This document shows, in pieces, positions 5,754 through 13,360 of a DNA stretch of 14,394 nucleotides. Position 1 is the stretch's first letter, and every line of letters starts with the position of its first letter. The position numbers were made by a program, and so were the translations under genes. The notes under the pieces were generated by a model. The model saw only the letters and a program-made list of their open reading frames with translations, did not search any database and was not told the DNA's origin. Origin of the DNA: an uncultured Alphaproteobacteria bacterium (GTDB lineage: Bacteria; Pseudomonadota; Alphaproteobacteria; RF32; CAG-239); the NCBI GenBank assembly GCA_910580155.1, contig CAJTWX010000040.1, forward strand, positions 1-14,394, given 5' to 3'.

Positions 5754-6668
5754 TTATGCGCCGATAAATTCCTGATATTGTCCGGCAAAAAAATGCGGAT
5801 AAAGTTTATAAAGGTTTGCAAGTGCTTTCTTCATCACAACACGAACAGAGGGATGAGCCGCCGAATGACAGCGCAAGGCAAAAATATGCTTCCATTCCGC
5901 TACGTTAGCAGACATAATCATATCCGCCTTGCTCGAGTGTGGCAAAAGCATCCGTAGCTGGTCGCCTTTAGCACCAAGCTCTGCCATCTTCATATAAGAC
6001 GTTTCAATCAGCTCCATTGCTTTTAGCCATTCGGCATACATTTCCGAGCCTTTTTCAATATTGCACGGTTCAATCATTGTCAGCTCGCTGCCGAATTTTC
6101 CTTTAGAATAATTGCAATAGCGTGTCGATTCGATGGAAAATGATGCTAACCGGTGACGGGTCACATCTTTATATGCGCCAACATCGCAAATTGAGTGGGT
6201 TGTCGCGTAATTATGCAATTCCGAAAAGCGGGAAGACTGCACACCTTCAATTTTAACCCCGTCAAAAACCGGCACAGCATCCTGCTTAATATAAAATAAC
6301 GGATTGCCGATAAGAAGCAAGAAATCGTGTATGTCATATGTACGTGCCAAATCACGGAACGCCCGTATATTCCCCGAAACGGCAACGACACCTTGCTCAA
6401 AAGAAATATTCAGCCCGCGAATATCCTTCATCTCCAAAATGCGGCGATTGTTTTCATTTTCCGGCATACTGAAGATAACATTAGCGTGCTCAATTACCGA
6501 TTCGTGTCCGCTTTTCAAAATACCGCGGATAAAAGGAACTGCCGTTTCATCAGTAATAAGGTTTTCAGATTTATAACACGTCCGCCCGCAGCGCTCAATA
6601 TGCCTGCAAATATCTTCCAATTTATCCAGATTATAAATCTCGCTGTCAGCCTCAACCACCTTAACCAT
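5754..6668 (-). CDS. thyX: Flavin-dependent thymidylate synthase ThyX
   Basis: Makes dTMP from dUMP using FAD, NADPH and methylene-tetrahydrofolate, the alternative to ThyA. The family signature RHRx7S is present as RHRLASFSIES (171-181), followed by TRY; the ESVIEHANVIF segment (56-66) and the QLRMLLPHS segment (237-245) are also typical. At 304 residues it is at the long end for ThyX. The start is ATG 6666-6668 with AGGA nine bases upstream; the frame extends ten codons further to a TTG overlapping the end of bamB's downstream gap, which is less likely. The gene begins 16 bases after the bamB stop, so it is almost surely co-transcribed with bamB. No functional link to outer-membrane assembly is known. 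Confidence 0.96.
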   Translation of the reverse strand: MVKVVEADSEIYNLDKLEDICRHIERCGRTCYKSENLITDETAVPFIRGILKSGHESVIEHANVIFSMPENENNRRILEMKDIRGLNISFEQGVVAVSGNIRAFRDLARTYDIHDFLLLIGNPLFYIKQDAVPVFDGVKIEGVQSSRFSELHNYATTHSICDVGAYKDVTRHRLASFSIESTRYCNYSKGKFGSELTMIEPCNIEKGSEMYAEWLKAMELIETSYMKMAELGAKGDQLRMLLPHSSKADMIMSANVAEWKHIFALRCHSAAHPSVRVVMKKALANLYKLYPHFFAGQYQEFIGA

Positions 6669-6684
6669 AGTTTCCGTTCCTTTT

Positions 6685-8004
6685 TTATTTGAAAACAATT
6701 ACATCCGCGTCATCAGAAACAGCAATGACTTTTTCTTGCGCGGCAATTAACCCGTTGCTTATGTCTATCCCCAAATTTGTCTTGGCGCGCAATGTACCGG
6801 TTGCGGCGTCAATTTTAATAACGCTGCCGTTCGAGAAGGCAAGCAAAATCTGTCCGTTAAGCATAAGCGGCGGTGCAGCATATACGGAAACACTGTCGTC
6901 ATCTTCGTCGCGCAGATGTTCATACACATCCATAGACCACATTGTCTCCCCGTCATTTTTATCAATTGCATACAAAATATTGCGATTGGAAATAACAAAC
7001 AGATAGTCGCCGGCAAGCAGCATATTCTGCATTGAGCCGATTTCCCGCTCCCACAGCTTCTCGCCACTCCGCATATCCACAGCCAGCATAATATTGCTGT
7101 TGCTGATGGCATAAATCACACCTTCCTGCACAATCGGATACGCGCCGATGGTGTTAATCTCCGTCGTTGAGGTGACCTGTTTGTTTGATACCAACATTTC
7201 AGACCACAAAGGCGTACCCACAGCCGCATTCAAAACCACAATCTCGCCATTGGAAAAACCGGCAACAACAACATTGTCATCCGCATCATACGCCGGTGCA
7301 GCCCCGCCGGCAATCACCGTATCTTCGTGAGCAACGCCAAAACGCCATAATTCCTGTCCGTTTGTTTTATCTAAAGCATAAAGTTTATTGTCGACCGTTT
7401 GTACCAAAAGCATTTTATCCGTTACAGTAGGCGCAATGCGAATTGGCGATTCCATCACTTTACGCCATTTCGGAGAGCCGTTCTCCGTATTCATTGCAAA
7501 AACACCGCCAAACCCTGTTGTGGCAAAAAGCGTACCATTATCAACCGCCATCCCCGAAGCACGGCTCTTAGTTTCTTTAAAGCCGCCGATATTCGCTGTC
7601 AGATTATTCTCCCACAAACGTTCCCCGCTGTTAATATTAAATGCGCTGACCAGCCCTTTACTGTCCATCACGAAAACTTTATTGCCGCTGACAACCGGCG
7701 AAGCCAGCAAAATATCGCGCTTGCTGATTCCCTTGCCAAAGTTTTCGGTCCAAAGTTCCTGCAGGGCAAAACCAGCCTTGAGGTTGCCGATAATATGTTG
7801 TGGATTAACGCCGGCTTGTTCCCACAAAGCATTAGGATATGCTGCGGGCAAAACGGTAATTTTCTTGTTTTGAGACAGCTCTGCTCCACTAAAATCTCCC
7901 AACGCCGAAACGCGCACGCCTTCCGGAAGTTTCTTATCCTGCGAACAGGCAGACAAACACAAAGCCATACCGCATAAGCAAAGTCCTTTACCTAACCAGT
8001 GCAT
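6685..8004 (-). CDS. bamB: Outer-membrane assembly lipoprotein BamB
   Basis: A 439-residue lipoprotein of the BAM complex, which folds and inserts beta-barrel proteins in the outer membrane. The N-terminus is a lipoprotein signal with lipobox LSAC, so cysteine 20 is lipidated; residue +2 is serine, compatible with transport to the outer membrane. The rest is an eight-bladed PQQ-type beta-propeller, seen as repeated units ending in motifs such as INSGERLW, NTENGSPKW, DKTNGQELW, DMRSGEKLW and DKNDGETMW. Start ATG has AAGGAG eight bases upstream. It follows the YfgM-like gene by 40 bases and precedes thyX by 16. The yfgM-bamB order matches that of gammaproteobacteria and strengthens the assignment. 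Confidence 0.93.
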   Translation of the reverse strand: MHWLGKGLCLCGMALCLSACSQDKKLPEGVRVSALGDFSGAELSQNKKITVLPAAYPNALWEQAGVNPQHIIGNLKAGFALQELWTENFGKGISKRDILLASPVVSGNKVFVMDSKGLVSAFNINSGERLWENNLTANIGGFKETKSRASGMAVDNGTLFATTGFGGVFAMNTENGSPKWRKVMESPIRIAPTVTDKMLLVQTVDNKLYALDKTNGQELWRFGVAHEDTVIAGGAAPAYDADDNVVVAGFSNGEIVVLNAAVGTPLWSEMLVSNKQVTSTTEINTIGAYPIVQEGVIYAISNSNIMLAVDMRSGEKLWEREIGSMQNMLLAGDYLFVISNRNILYAIDKNDGETMWSMDVYEHLRDEDDDSVSVYAAPPLMLNGQILLAFSNGSVIKIDAATGTLRAKTNLGIDISNGLIAAQEKVIAVSDDADVIVFK

Positions 8005-8044
8005 ATCAAAACTCCTTATATAAATCTGAACGACTATATTTTAC

Positions 8045-8764
8045 TTATTGTGCTTCGTTAATAGAGGCCAGCATATCGTTAATTCTGGCTTTAAACTCAT
8101 CGGAAATATTGGTATTAGTTAAAAGCTCTTCGTAAATAGCTTTAGCTTTTTCCATATTTTTATTTTGAATAGCAGACATTGCCATCAATTCTTTCGCCAT
8201 TACAGCCCAAGCGCCGTTTTTCTGCACAATCGGAGCTAACAGCGTTTCAATTTCCTGATAATCCGCAGTATCAACTTTATATGTTGCAAGTTTAACAGCG
8301 GCAATCTCTCTTACTTTATCTGTAACCGATGTGTCCTGAGTGATGGTGCTCAGAACCTCAAGCCCTTTTTCTGTCTGCCCGTTTTCAAGCATCAGGCTTG
8401 CGATTTGCAGATAAGCCATATCTCGATAAAGTCCGTTTTCTGTTGCGACAATGTTTTCCAATGCGGCAATATTGCTCTCAAAGTCAGGTGAAGGTGCCAG
8501 AGCCTGAACATATTGAACGTTTTTCTGCTCGGCCTTGCTAATTTTCCATTGTGCAATTTTCTCATATCCTACAGCCACGGACAAAGCGAGAATCAAAACA
8601 GCCAGAATATAGCCGCCGTATTTGTTGACAAGCTCTTTAAAACGTTCGTTTCTGACTTCTTCGTCTACTTCTTCAAAGAAAGCTTTTTCGGCATCCAGAT
8701 TAAAATATTGCTTTCCGCCGTTTTCAGTATTGTTTTCATTTTTGCGCTTAGTTTCTTTTGCCAT
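8045..8764 (-). CDS. YfgM-like membrane-anchored TPR protein
   Basis: A 239-residue protein with a charged cytoplasmic N-terminus (1-48), one membrane span (about 50-67) and a helical periplasmic domain of tetratricopeptide type (about 75-235; the segments YLQIASLMLENGQTEKGLEVL and MAMSAIQNKNMEKAKAIYEELL are typical helix pairs). This is the layout of the YfgM / TPR_21 family; E. coli YfgM binds the periplasmic chaperone PpiD and the Sec translocon. Its place directly before bamB repeats the gammaproteobacterial yfgM-bamB order. Start ATG follows GAAGGG nine bases upstream. A promoter with a palindromic spacer lies just before it. Family fit is good; sequence is too divergent to promise the same partners. 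Confidence 0.82.
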   Translation of the reverse strand: MAKETKRKNENNTENGGKQYFNLDAEKAFFEEVDEEVRNERFKELVNKYGGYILAVLILALSVAVGYEKIAQWKISKAEQKNVQYVQALAPSPDFESNIAALENIVATENGLYRDMAYLQIASLMLENGQTEKGLEVLSTITQDTSVTDKVREIAAVKLATYKVDTADYQEIETLLAPIVQKNGAWAVMAKELMAMSAIQNKNMEKAKAIYEELLTNTNISDEFKARINDMLASINEAQ

Positions 8765-8799
8765 AGCTGTTAACCCTTCACTAAAAAATATTTTCCTAA

Positions 8800-8828
8800 A
8801 ATATAAACCGCGGTTTATGCCGTTGCAA
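8800..8828 (-). promoter_or_regulatory. Promoter of the YfgM-bamB-thyX transcript
   Basis: On the minus strand TTGCAA (8823-8828) is followed after exactly 17 bases by TATATT (8800-8805), placing the start near 8793, about 30 bases before the ATG at 8764. The spacer is occupied by the palindrome described separately. Confidence 0.65.
8803..8818. promoter_or_regulatory. Perfect 16-bp palindrome, likely operator
   Basis: ATAAACCGCGGTTTAT reads the same on both strands. It lies between the -35 and -10 boxes of the promoter above, partly covering the -10. It has no loop, so an mRNA hairpin is unlikely, whereas a dimeric repressor bound here would block RNA polymerase. The regulator is not in the window and no second copy was seen. 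Confidence 0.55.
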
Positions 8829-8841
8829 TTAAAAACTCGAT

Positions 8842-9990
8842 TTAATTACCAATTAATTTGCGGATGACGAAATCTTTAAGCCATAACAGGTCATTAACCG
8901 GCAATCTGCCGCCAAATGTAATAATCTTGTCATCGCTGATAACTGCAAGGCTGTATCGGTCAATGGTCGGGTTATAAGAAAGCTCTATATTCTCGATTTT
9001 TTCAGCTGGAACACAATCTTGTTTTTGGGTTTTTCCGAATTGTGTTTCGGCAACTAAAACTTTGTCCGCATAAATTTCCAGCTGATAAGAGCGGAACAGC
9101 CGCAGCAGATAGTACACGACCACAAACAACAAAATGGCACCGGTAGCCCAATATTTGAGCGGTACGGCCGTTCCGCGAATGGTTAGGTAAACACTGCCTG
9201 TCAGCAAAACAAAAATCGCTGAAATCGCAATAAATAAAAACAGCGAGCTAAAAATATCCCAGTAAACCCCAACTGGCCGGATAATGGTTTTATCCTTCTT
9301 TTCCTCAATATTAAGTGTTTCGGGTGCTGGAAATTTGCCGCTTGCTATAAATGGCAGCTTGCCGTTTGCCGCCAAATCCTGCAAAGATTTGTCCAAATCA
9401 GTATATTCCCGCTGAACCAGCCCTCTGTCACCCACACTGAGTGCCGGCAGTTTAAACATTCTGGCATAATTTTCCCAGATTCTGCGAATATTTTTGTTAT
9501 TCGTAGAGATATAGAGCGGAATAATTTTATCAGAATCACGGTGATAGAGGTCAATAATATAACGGTTGCGGTTGAATAATCCGGTCTGGATGAATAAAAC
9601 CCGCAGCCTGACGCCGGTATAATTATCTAAAGGTTCCGTAATGCGGTGTCTGACCCCGAATGACGGAGCATATGTTATGGTAAAATCTTTGCCATCAAAG
9701 CAAATGCGTTTATAGCGGCTGAAAGAAAGAACGGAACCGGCAATCAGTCCAAGCCCGATGAGGATGGTTATAAATGCAAAAAACTCAACCGTTAAAAGCG
9801 ATGTTTCAACCGTTCCTTCAGCATTTAAAAAACTAAACAGTTCAAAAATACCCAGCCCGAGCAACAATAGTCCAAACGCAAAACCGGCAAAAGCTTTAAA
9901 CGGCGATGAACGGTCAACCACGGTTGCCGGCAGTTTTTTTAAATCAAATTTCAAATGAGAGCTGAAATGGTCAGGAACGTGAACTAACAT
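8842..9990 (-). CDS. Membrane protein with a duplicated 2TM + soluble domain unit
   Basis: A 382-residue inner-membrane protein I cannot name. It is built as two similar halves: two membrane helices (about 33-54 and 66-90) then a soluble beta-rich domain (91-185), a linker, then two helices (246-270 and 279-297) and another soluble domain (298-380). Both soluble domains share the course hydrophobic strand, 'FG' turn, strand ending in L, 'DRY/NRY' strand, 'DKII' strand, and a final W-containing helix. The pattern recalls bacterial PH-like domains of the YdbS/YdbT (bPH2) type, but that is a resemblance only. The start is ATG 9988-9990 with GGAGA five bases upstream; the TTG one codon earlier is not needed. 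It is the first gene of the leftward block, 77 bases before the YfgM-like gene, which has its own promoter. Confidence 0.8.
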   Translation of the reverse strand: MLVHVPDHFSSHLKFDLKKLPATVVDRSSPFKAFAGFAFGLLLLGLGIFELFSFLNAEGTVETSLLTVEFFAFITILIGLGLIAGSVLSFSRYKRICFDGKDFTITYAPSFGVRHRITEPLDNYTGVRLRVLFIQTGLFNRNRYIIDLYHRDSDKIIPLYISTNNKNIRRIWENYARMFKLPALSVGDRGLVQREYTDLDKSLQDLAANGKLPFIASGKFPAPETLNIEEKKDKTIIRPVGVYWDIFSSLFLFIAISAIFVLLTGSVYLTIRGTAVPLKYWATGAILLFVVVYYLLRLFRSYQLEIYADKVLVAETQFGKTQKQDCVPAEKIENIELSYNPTIDRYSLAVISDDKIITFGGRLPVNDLLWLKDFVIRKLIGN

Positions 9991-10025
9991 CAAAATCTCC
10001 GCAAAATATTTCTATACCTGCTTCC

Positions 10026-10031
10026 ATTATA
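10026..10031 (-). promoter_or_regulatory. Possible -10 box of the duplicated membrane protein gene
   Basis: A consensus TATAAT on the minus strand, 36 bases before the ATG, but with no good -35 at 16-18 bases. Confidence 0.3.
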
Positions 10032-10109
10032 TATCATTAAAAAAAATATTCACCTCTTTTTTACGAAGACATTGCAAAAATGTTTAAAACTTTTCTTGTC
10101 ATTAAGATA

Positions 10110-10134
10110 TTTTTTTGTTAAACCAACAAAAAAA
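10110..10134 (+). repeat. T7GTT / AACA7 hairpin directly before a ribosome-binding site
   Basis: Perfect ten-base arms (10110-10119 and 10125-10134) around a five-base loop. The Shine-Dalgarno AAAGGA starts two bases later (10136-10141). As an mRNA structure it would abut the ribosome site of the RNA methyltransferase gene. Confidence 0.45.
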
Positions 10135-10146
10135 GAAAGGAAAAAT

Positions 10147-11304
10147 ATGCAGGATTCTGTTTGTCAGCAATGCGGTGGGTGCGTTTTCCGCACTTTGGAG
10201 GAAGAACAATATCGCAAAAATAAAATAACGGATTTTCAAAAAACGATTGCCCTGATTAAAAACAGTGTGCCGGAATTTGATGCTCCCGTGTTTATAAAAG
10301 ACGGTCTCCGCCGTCGGGCAGATATGGCATTTCAATATGTCAAAAAAGAACTTAAACTCGGGTTTAATGAAGCACGGTCACATACTCTGGTCAACATAAC
10401 AACTTGTCCGATGCTCGATTCGGAGCTTGTAAATATATTGCCGCGGTTAAGGCTTCTCTTAGAAGAGTTATGTTCTCAGCCTGTTACTGTAAAAACTAAA
10501 AAGAAAAAGAGCGAAGCCGTATATATTCGTGAAGGTTCGGTGCAGCTGCTTCAGGCAGATAATGGAATGGATATATTGTTAAATCTGCCGGTTGAGCCGT
10601 CATTGCAACACCGCCTTGCCGTTGCAGATTTTGTAAATGCGGAAACAAAAGTTTGCCGTTTGTCGTGGAAAGTAGGCGGAAACAAGCCTGAAACCGTTGC
10701 TGAGAAAATGCCGCCCGAGCTGCGCATTGCAGGTTTTATTATTGAAATCCCGCAAGGCGTGTTTCTTCAAGCTTCCAAGGCAGCCGAAACGGCAATGATA
10801 GAAAAAGTGCTTGAGTATATAGGAAATACAAAAGGAAAAATTGCTGATTTATTTTGCGGTCTTGGAACATTCACCTTTCCGTTGTCAAAGCTTGCTGACA
10901 GCAATATAATCGCCGCTGATTCGTCTGCTTCGTCACTGTCCGGTTTGCAAAAAGCGCTTAACCGTAACCAAATACATAATGTACAGGTCATAAACCGTAA
11001 TTTGTTCAAATATCCGTTTGACGCAGCAGATTTGAAAGGGGTAAAAGCTTTGGTGCTTGACCCGCCGCGTGCCGGTGCGCACACCCAGTGTCGCGAAATT
11101 GCAAACCTTATTCCGGCTGATAAGCCACAAAAAATCGTTTTTGTTTCATGTAATCCGAAAACGTTTGTATATGATGCCGAAGAGTTGATAAATGCCGGCT
11201 ATATTTTTGAACGTGTAACTCTTATTGACCAATTCGTCTATTCCAGACATCAGGAGCTGATAGCCCTGTTTACCTATAATCCAAAACCTGAAAAAGGAGC
11301 ATAA
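10147..11304 (+). CDS. TrmA/RlmC-family 5-methyluridine RNA methyltransferase
   Basis: A SAM-dependent enzyme that makes m5U in RNA, with a 4Fe-4S cluster. Cluster cysteines are C6, C9, C12 and C87, a spacing matching the E. coli RlmC/RlmD pattern. The SAM-binding loop is DLFCGLG (234-240), the motif IV segment is DPPRAG (305-310), the catalytic cysteine is C335 in SCNP, and E370 is the probable general base. There is no N-terminal TRAM domain: the protein starts at the cluster motif, as in RlmC, and its 385-residue length also fits RlmC better than RlmD. Whether it acts on U747, U1939 or tRNA U54 cannot be told from sequence. Start ATG 10147 has AAAGGA six bases upstream; the frame extends to a TTG at 10072, which is rejected. 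One base separates its stop from the transketolase start. Confidence 0.9.
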   Translation: MQDSVCQQCGGCVFRTLEEEQYRKNKITDFQKTIALIKNSVPEFDAPVFIKDGLRRRADMAFQYVKKELKLGFNEARSHTLVNITTCPMLDSELVNILPRLRLLLEELCSQPVTVKTKKKKSEAVYIREGSVQLLQADNGMDILLNLPVEPSLQHRLAVADFVNAETKVCRLSWKVGGNKPETVAEKMPPELRIAGFIIEIPQGVFLQASKAAETAMIEKVLEYIGNTKGKIADLFCGLGTFTFPLSKLADSNIIAADSSASSLSGLQKALNRNQIHNVQVINRNLFKYPFDAADLKGVKALVLDPPRAGAHTQCREIANLIPADKPQKIVFVSCNPKTFVYDAEELINAGYIFERVTLIDQFVYSRHQELIALFTYNPKPEKGA

Positions 11305-11305
11305 A

Positions 11306-13267
11306 ATGATTGAAAACACTAAATTGAAACCAATGGCAAATGCGATTCGTTTTCTTGCTGCTGATGCCATCAATAAATCAAATTCCGGACACCCCGGAAT
11401 GCCGCTTGGAATGGCAGATGTCGCAACCGTTTTGTTCGCTGAATATATCAAGTTAAATCCCGCAGCTCCGAAGTGGTTTGACCGCGACCGTTTTGTCCTT
11501 TCTGCCGGTCACGGCTCTATGCTCCTCTATTCTCTGCTGTATCTGACCGGATATGAAGATATAACGCTTGAAGATATTAAAAACTTCCGCCAATTTGGTG
11601 CCAAGACTGCCGGACACCCCGAATACGGGCACCTTGACGGAATCGATATGACAACAGGCCCGCTGGGGCAGGGCATATCTTCTGCTGTCGGGATGGCTTT
11701 AGCGGAAAGAATGTTAAATGCCAGATATGGCAATGAATTGTGTAATCATTATACCTATGTGATTGCCGGTGACGGCTGTTTGATGGAAGGAATTTCTGAA
11801 GAGGCGGCCTCTCTTGCCGGCCACCTTCGTTTAAATAAACTGATTGTCTTTTGGGATAATAACAACATCACGATTGACGGCACGGTCGATAAGGCAAGCT
11901 CGGTTAATCAAATTGCCCGTTTTGAGGCAATGGGATGGAATACTATCAATATCGACGGACATAATTATACAGAAATCCGCCGTGCGATAGAATTGGCACA
12001 AAAGTCAGACAAGCCGACATTAATTGCCTGCAAAACCACCATCGGTTTTGGTGCGCCGACAAAAAGTGGTACTTCAAAGTGTCACGGTTCTCCGTTGGGT
12101 GCGGAAGAAACTGCTGCAATGCGTATAGCGTTAAAATGGAATTATGGCGAGTTTGAAGTTCCGGCAGATATTTTGCAAGAATGGCGCCAAACTCAGAAAC
12201 GTACTAATTCCGCTTATGAAAAATGGGTGGAAACAGCAGCCTCTGCCGGCGCAGAATTTCGCGATTTAATTGCCGGTAAACTCCCGTTAGACTGGGATGC
12301 CGCATTAAACGACTTAAAACAGCAGGCAATAGCTGATAAAACCAAGGTAGCTACGCGCAAGGCTTCCGAGATGTGCTTAAAAGCGATTGTACCGCATATC
12401 CCGCAGATTGTTGGTGGTTCGGCAGATTTAGCAGCCTCAAATCTGACCTTTGTCGAGGGGCTTAAAACCGTCACGAAAGATGATTATAATGGTAACAACA
12501 TTATGTATGGTATTCGTGAGCACGCAATGGGGGCAATTATGAACGGTATGGCACTTCACGGCGGAGTAATTCCATACGGAGGAACGTTCTTTGTATTTTC
12601 AGATTATTTACGCCCCTCAATGCGTTTGGCGGCATTAATGGGAGTTCGTGTGATTTATGTTTTAACGCACGATTCTATCGGTGTCGGCGAAGATGGTCCG
12701 ACTCATCAGCCGATAGAACATCTGGCCTCATACCGTGCAATGCCGAATATCCTGACCTTCCGTCCGTGCGATGTGGTTGAAACAGCCGAAGCTTGGCAGA
12801 TAGCTTTAACCGAAAGCAAACGCCCGAGCCTGTTGGCACTTTCACGCCAAAACCTGCCGTTACTGCGGACATCATCAGCGCAAAATTTAACAGCCAAAGG
12901 TGCATACGTCATCTCACCTGCACAAAACAAACGTCAGGCTACGATAATCGCAACCGGTTCAGAGGTTTCCATAGCGGTAGAAGCGCAAAAAATGCTACAG
13001 GAACAAGGTATGGATATTGCTGTTGTGTCAATGCCTTGTATGGAACTCTTTGAGGAACAAAGCGAAAATTATCAGCTGGAAGTGTTGGGGACGGCTCCGG
13101 TCATTAGTATTGAAGCCGGTTCAACCTTCGGCTGGAACCGCTATGCGCAAAAAACTATCGGGCTGGATACGTTCGGTGCGTCCGCTCCGGCTGATAAGCT
13201 GTATGATTACTTCGGGCTGACAGCCTCCCATCTGGCAGAAGAAGTATCAGCGTTTTTGAACAAATAA
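11306..13267 (+). CDS. tkt: Transketolase
   Basis: Thiamine-diphosphate enzyme of the non-oxidative pentose phosphate pathway, moving two-carbon units between sugar phosphates in the cytoplasm. The 653 residues are full length. Visible motifs: SGHPG (27-31), the ThDP motif opening with GDG (155-157) and ending with NNN (185-187), CHGSPLG (259-265), the catalytic glutamate E405 in IREHAMGA, and the substrate-binding DGPTHQPIEH segment (463-472). The ribosome-binding site AAAGGAG lies inside the end of the previous gene and only one base separates the two genes, so translation is probably coupled. No promoter is visible at the junction. A hairpin follows the stop codon, but with its T-run on the opposite strand. 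Confidence 0.97.
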   Translation: MIENTKLKPMANAIRFLAADAINKSNSGHPGMPLGMADVATVLFAEYIKLNPAAPKWFDRDRFVLSAGHGSMLLYSLLYLTGYEDITLEDIKNFRQFGAKTAGHPEYGHLDGIDMTTGPLGQGISSAVGMALAERMLNARYGNELCNHYTYVIAGDGCLMEGISEEAASLAGHLRLNKLIVFWDNNNITIDGTVDKASSVNQIARFEAMGWNTINIDGHNYTEIRRAIELAQKSDKPTLIACKTTIGFGAPTKSGTSKCHGSPLGAEETAAMRIALKWNYGEFEVPADILQEWRQTQKRTNSAYEKWVETAASAGAEFRDLIAGKLPLDWDAALNDLKQQAIADKTKVATRKASEMCLKAIVPHIPQIVGGSADLAASNLTFVEGLKTVTKDDYNGNNIMYGIREHAMGAIMNGMALHGGVIPYGGTFFVFSDYLRPSMRLAALMGVRVIYVLTHDSIGVGEDGPTHQPIEHLASYRAMPNILTFRPCDVVETAEAWQIALTESKRPSLLALSRQNLPLLRTSSAQNLTAKGAYVISPAQNKRQATIIATGSEVSIAVEAQKMLQEQGMDIAVVSMPCMELFEEQSENYQLEVLGTAPVISIEAGSTFGWNRYAQKTIGLDTFGASAPADKLYDYFGLTASHLAEEVSAFLNK

Positions 13268-13291
13268 AAAAAGGGGAGGGTTTCCTCCCCT
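13266..13291 (-). terminator. GC-rich hairpin whose T-run faces the minus strand
   Basis: GGGGAGG (13273-13279) pairs with CCTCCCC (13284-13290), extended by one A-T pair. Seven A precede it on the plus strand, so the classical T-run exists only on the minus strand. On the plus strand it would act as a 3' hairpin for the transketolase mRNA without a U-tract. On the minus strand it would stop antisense transcription coming from the ankyrin gene. Confidence 0.6.
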
Positions 13292-13330
13292 CAAAAATTA
13301 ACAAAATAGAAAGTTGTTTATGTTATTTTT

Positions 13331-13349
13331 CAAAAAAATAAGTTTTTTG
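13331..13349 (+). repeat. A/T hairpin directly before the ankyrin gene's ribosome-binding site
   Basis: CAAAAAA (13331-13337) pairs with TTTTTTG (13343-13349) around a five-base loop. Its last base touches the Shine-Dalgarno AGGA (13350-13353). Weak A-U pairing could open with temperature; this is conjecture. Confidence 0.35.
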
Positions 13350-13360
13350 AGGATAAGCCA

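Noticed and set aside
10072..10146. TTG start giving the RNA methyltransferase 25 extra residues
   Set aside because: The extension covers the T7/A7 hairpin and the ribosome-binding site, and has no family similarity.
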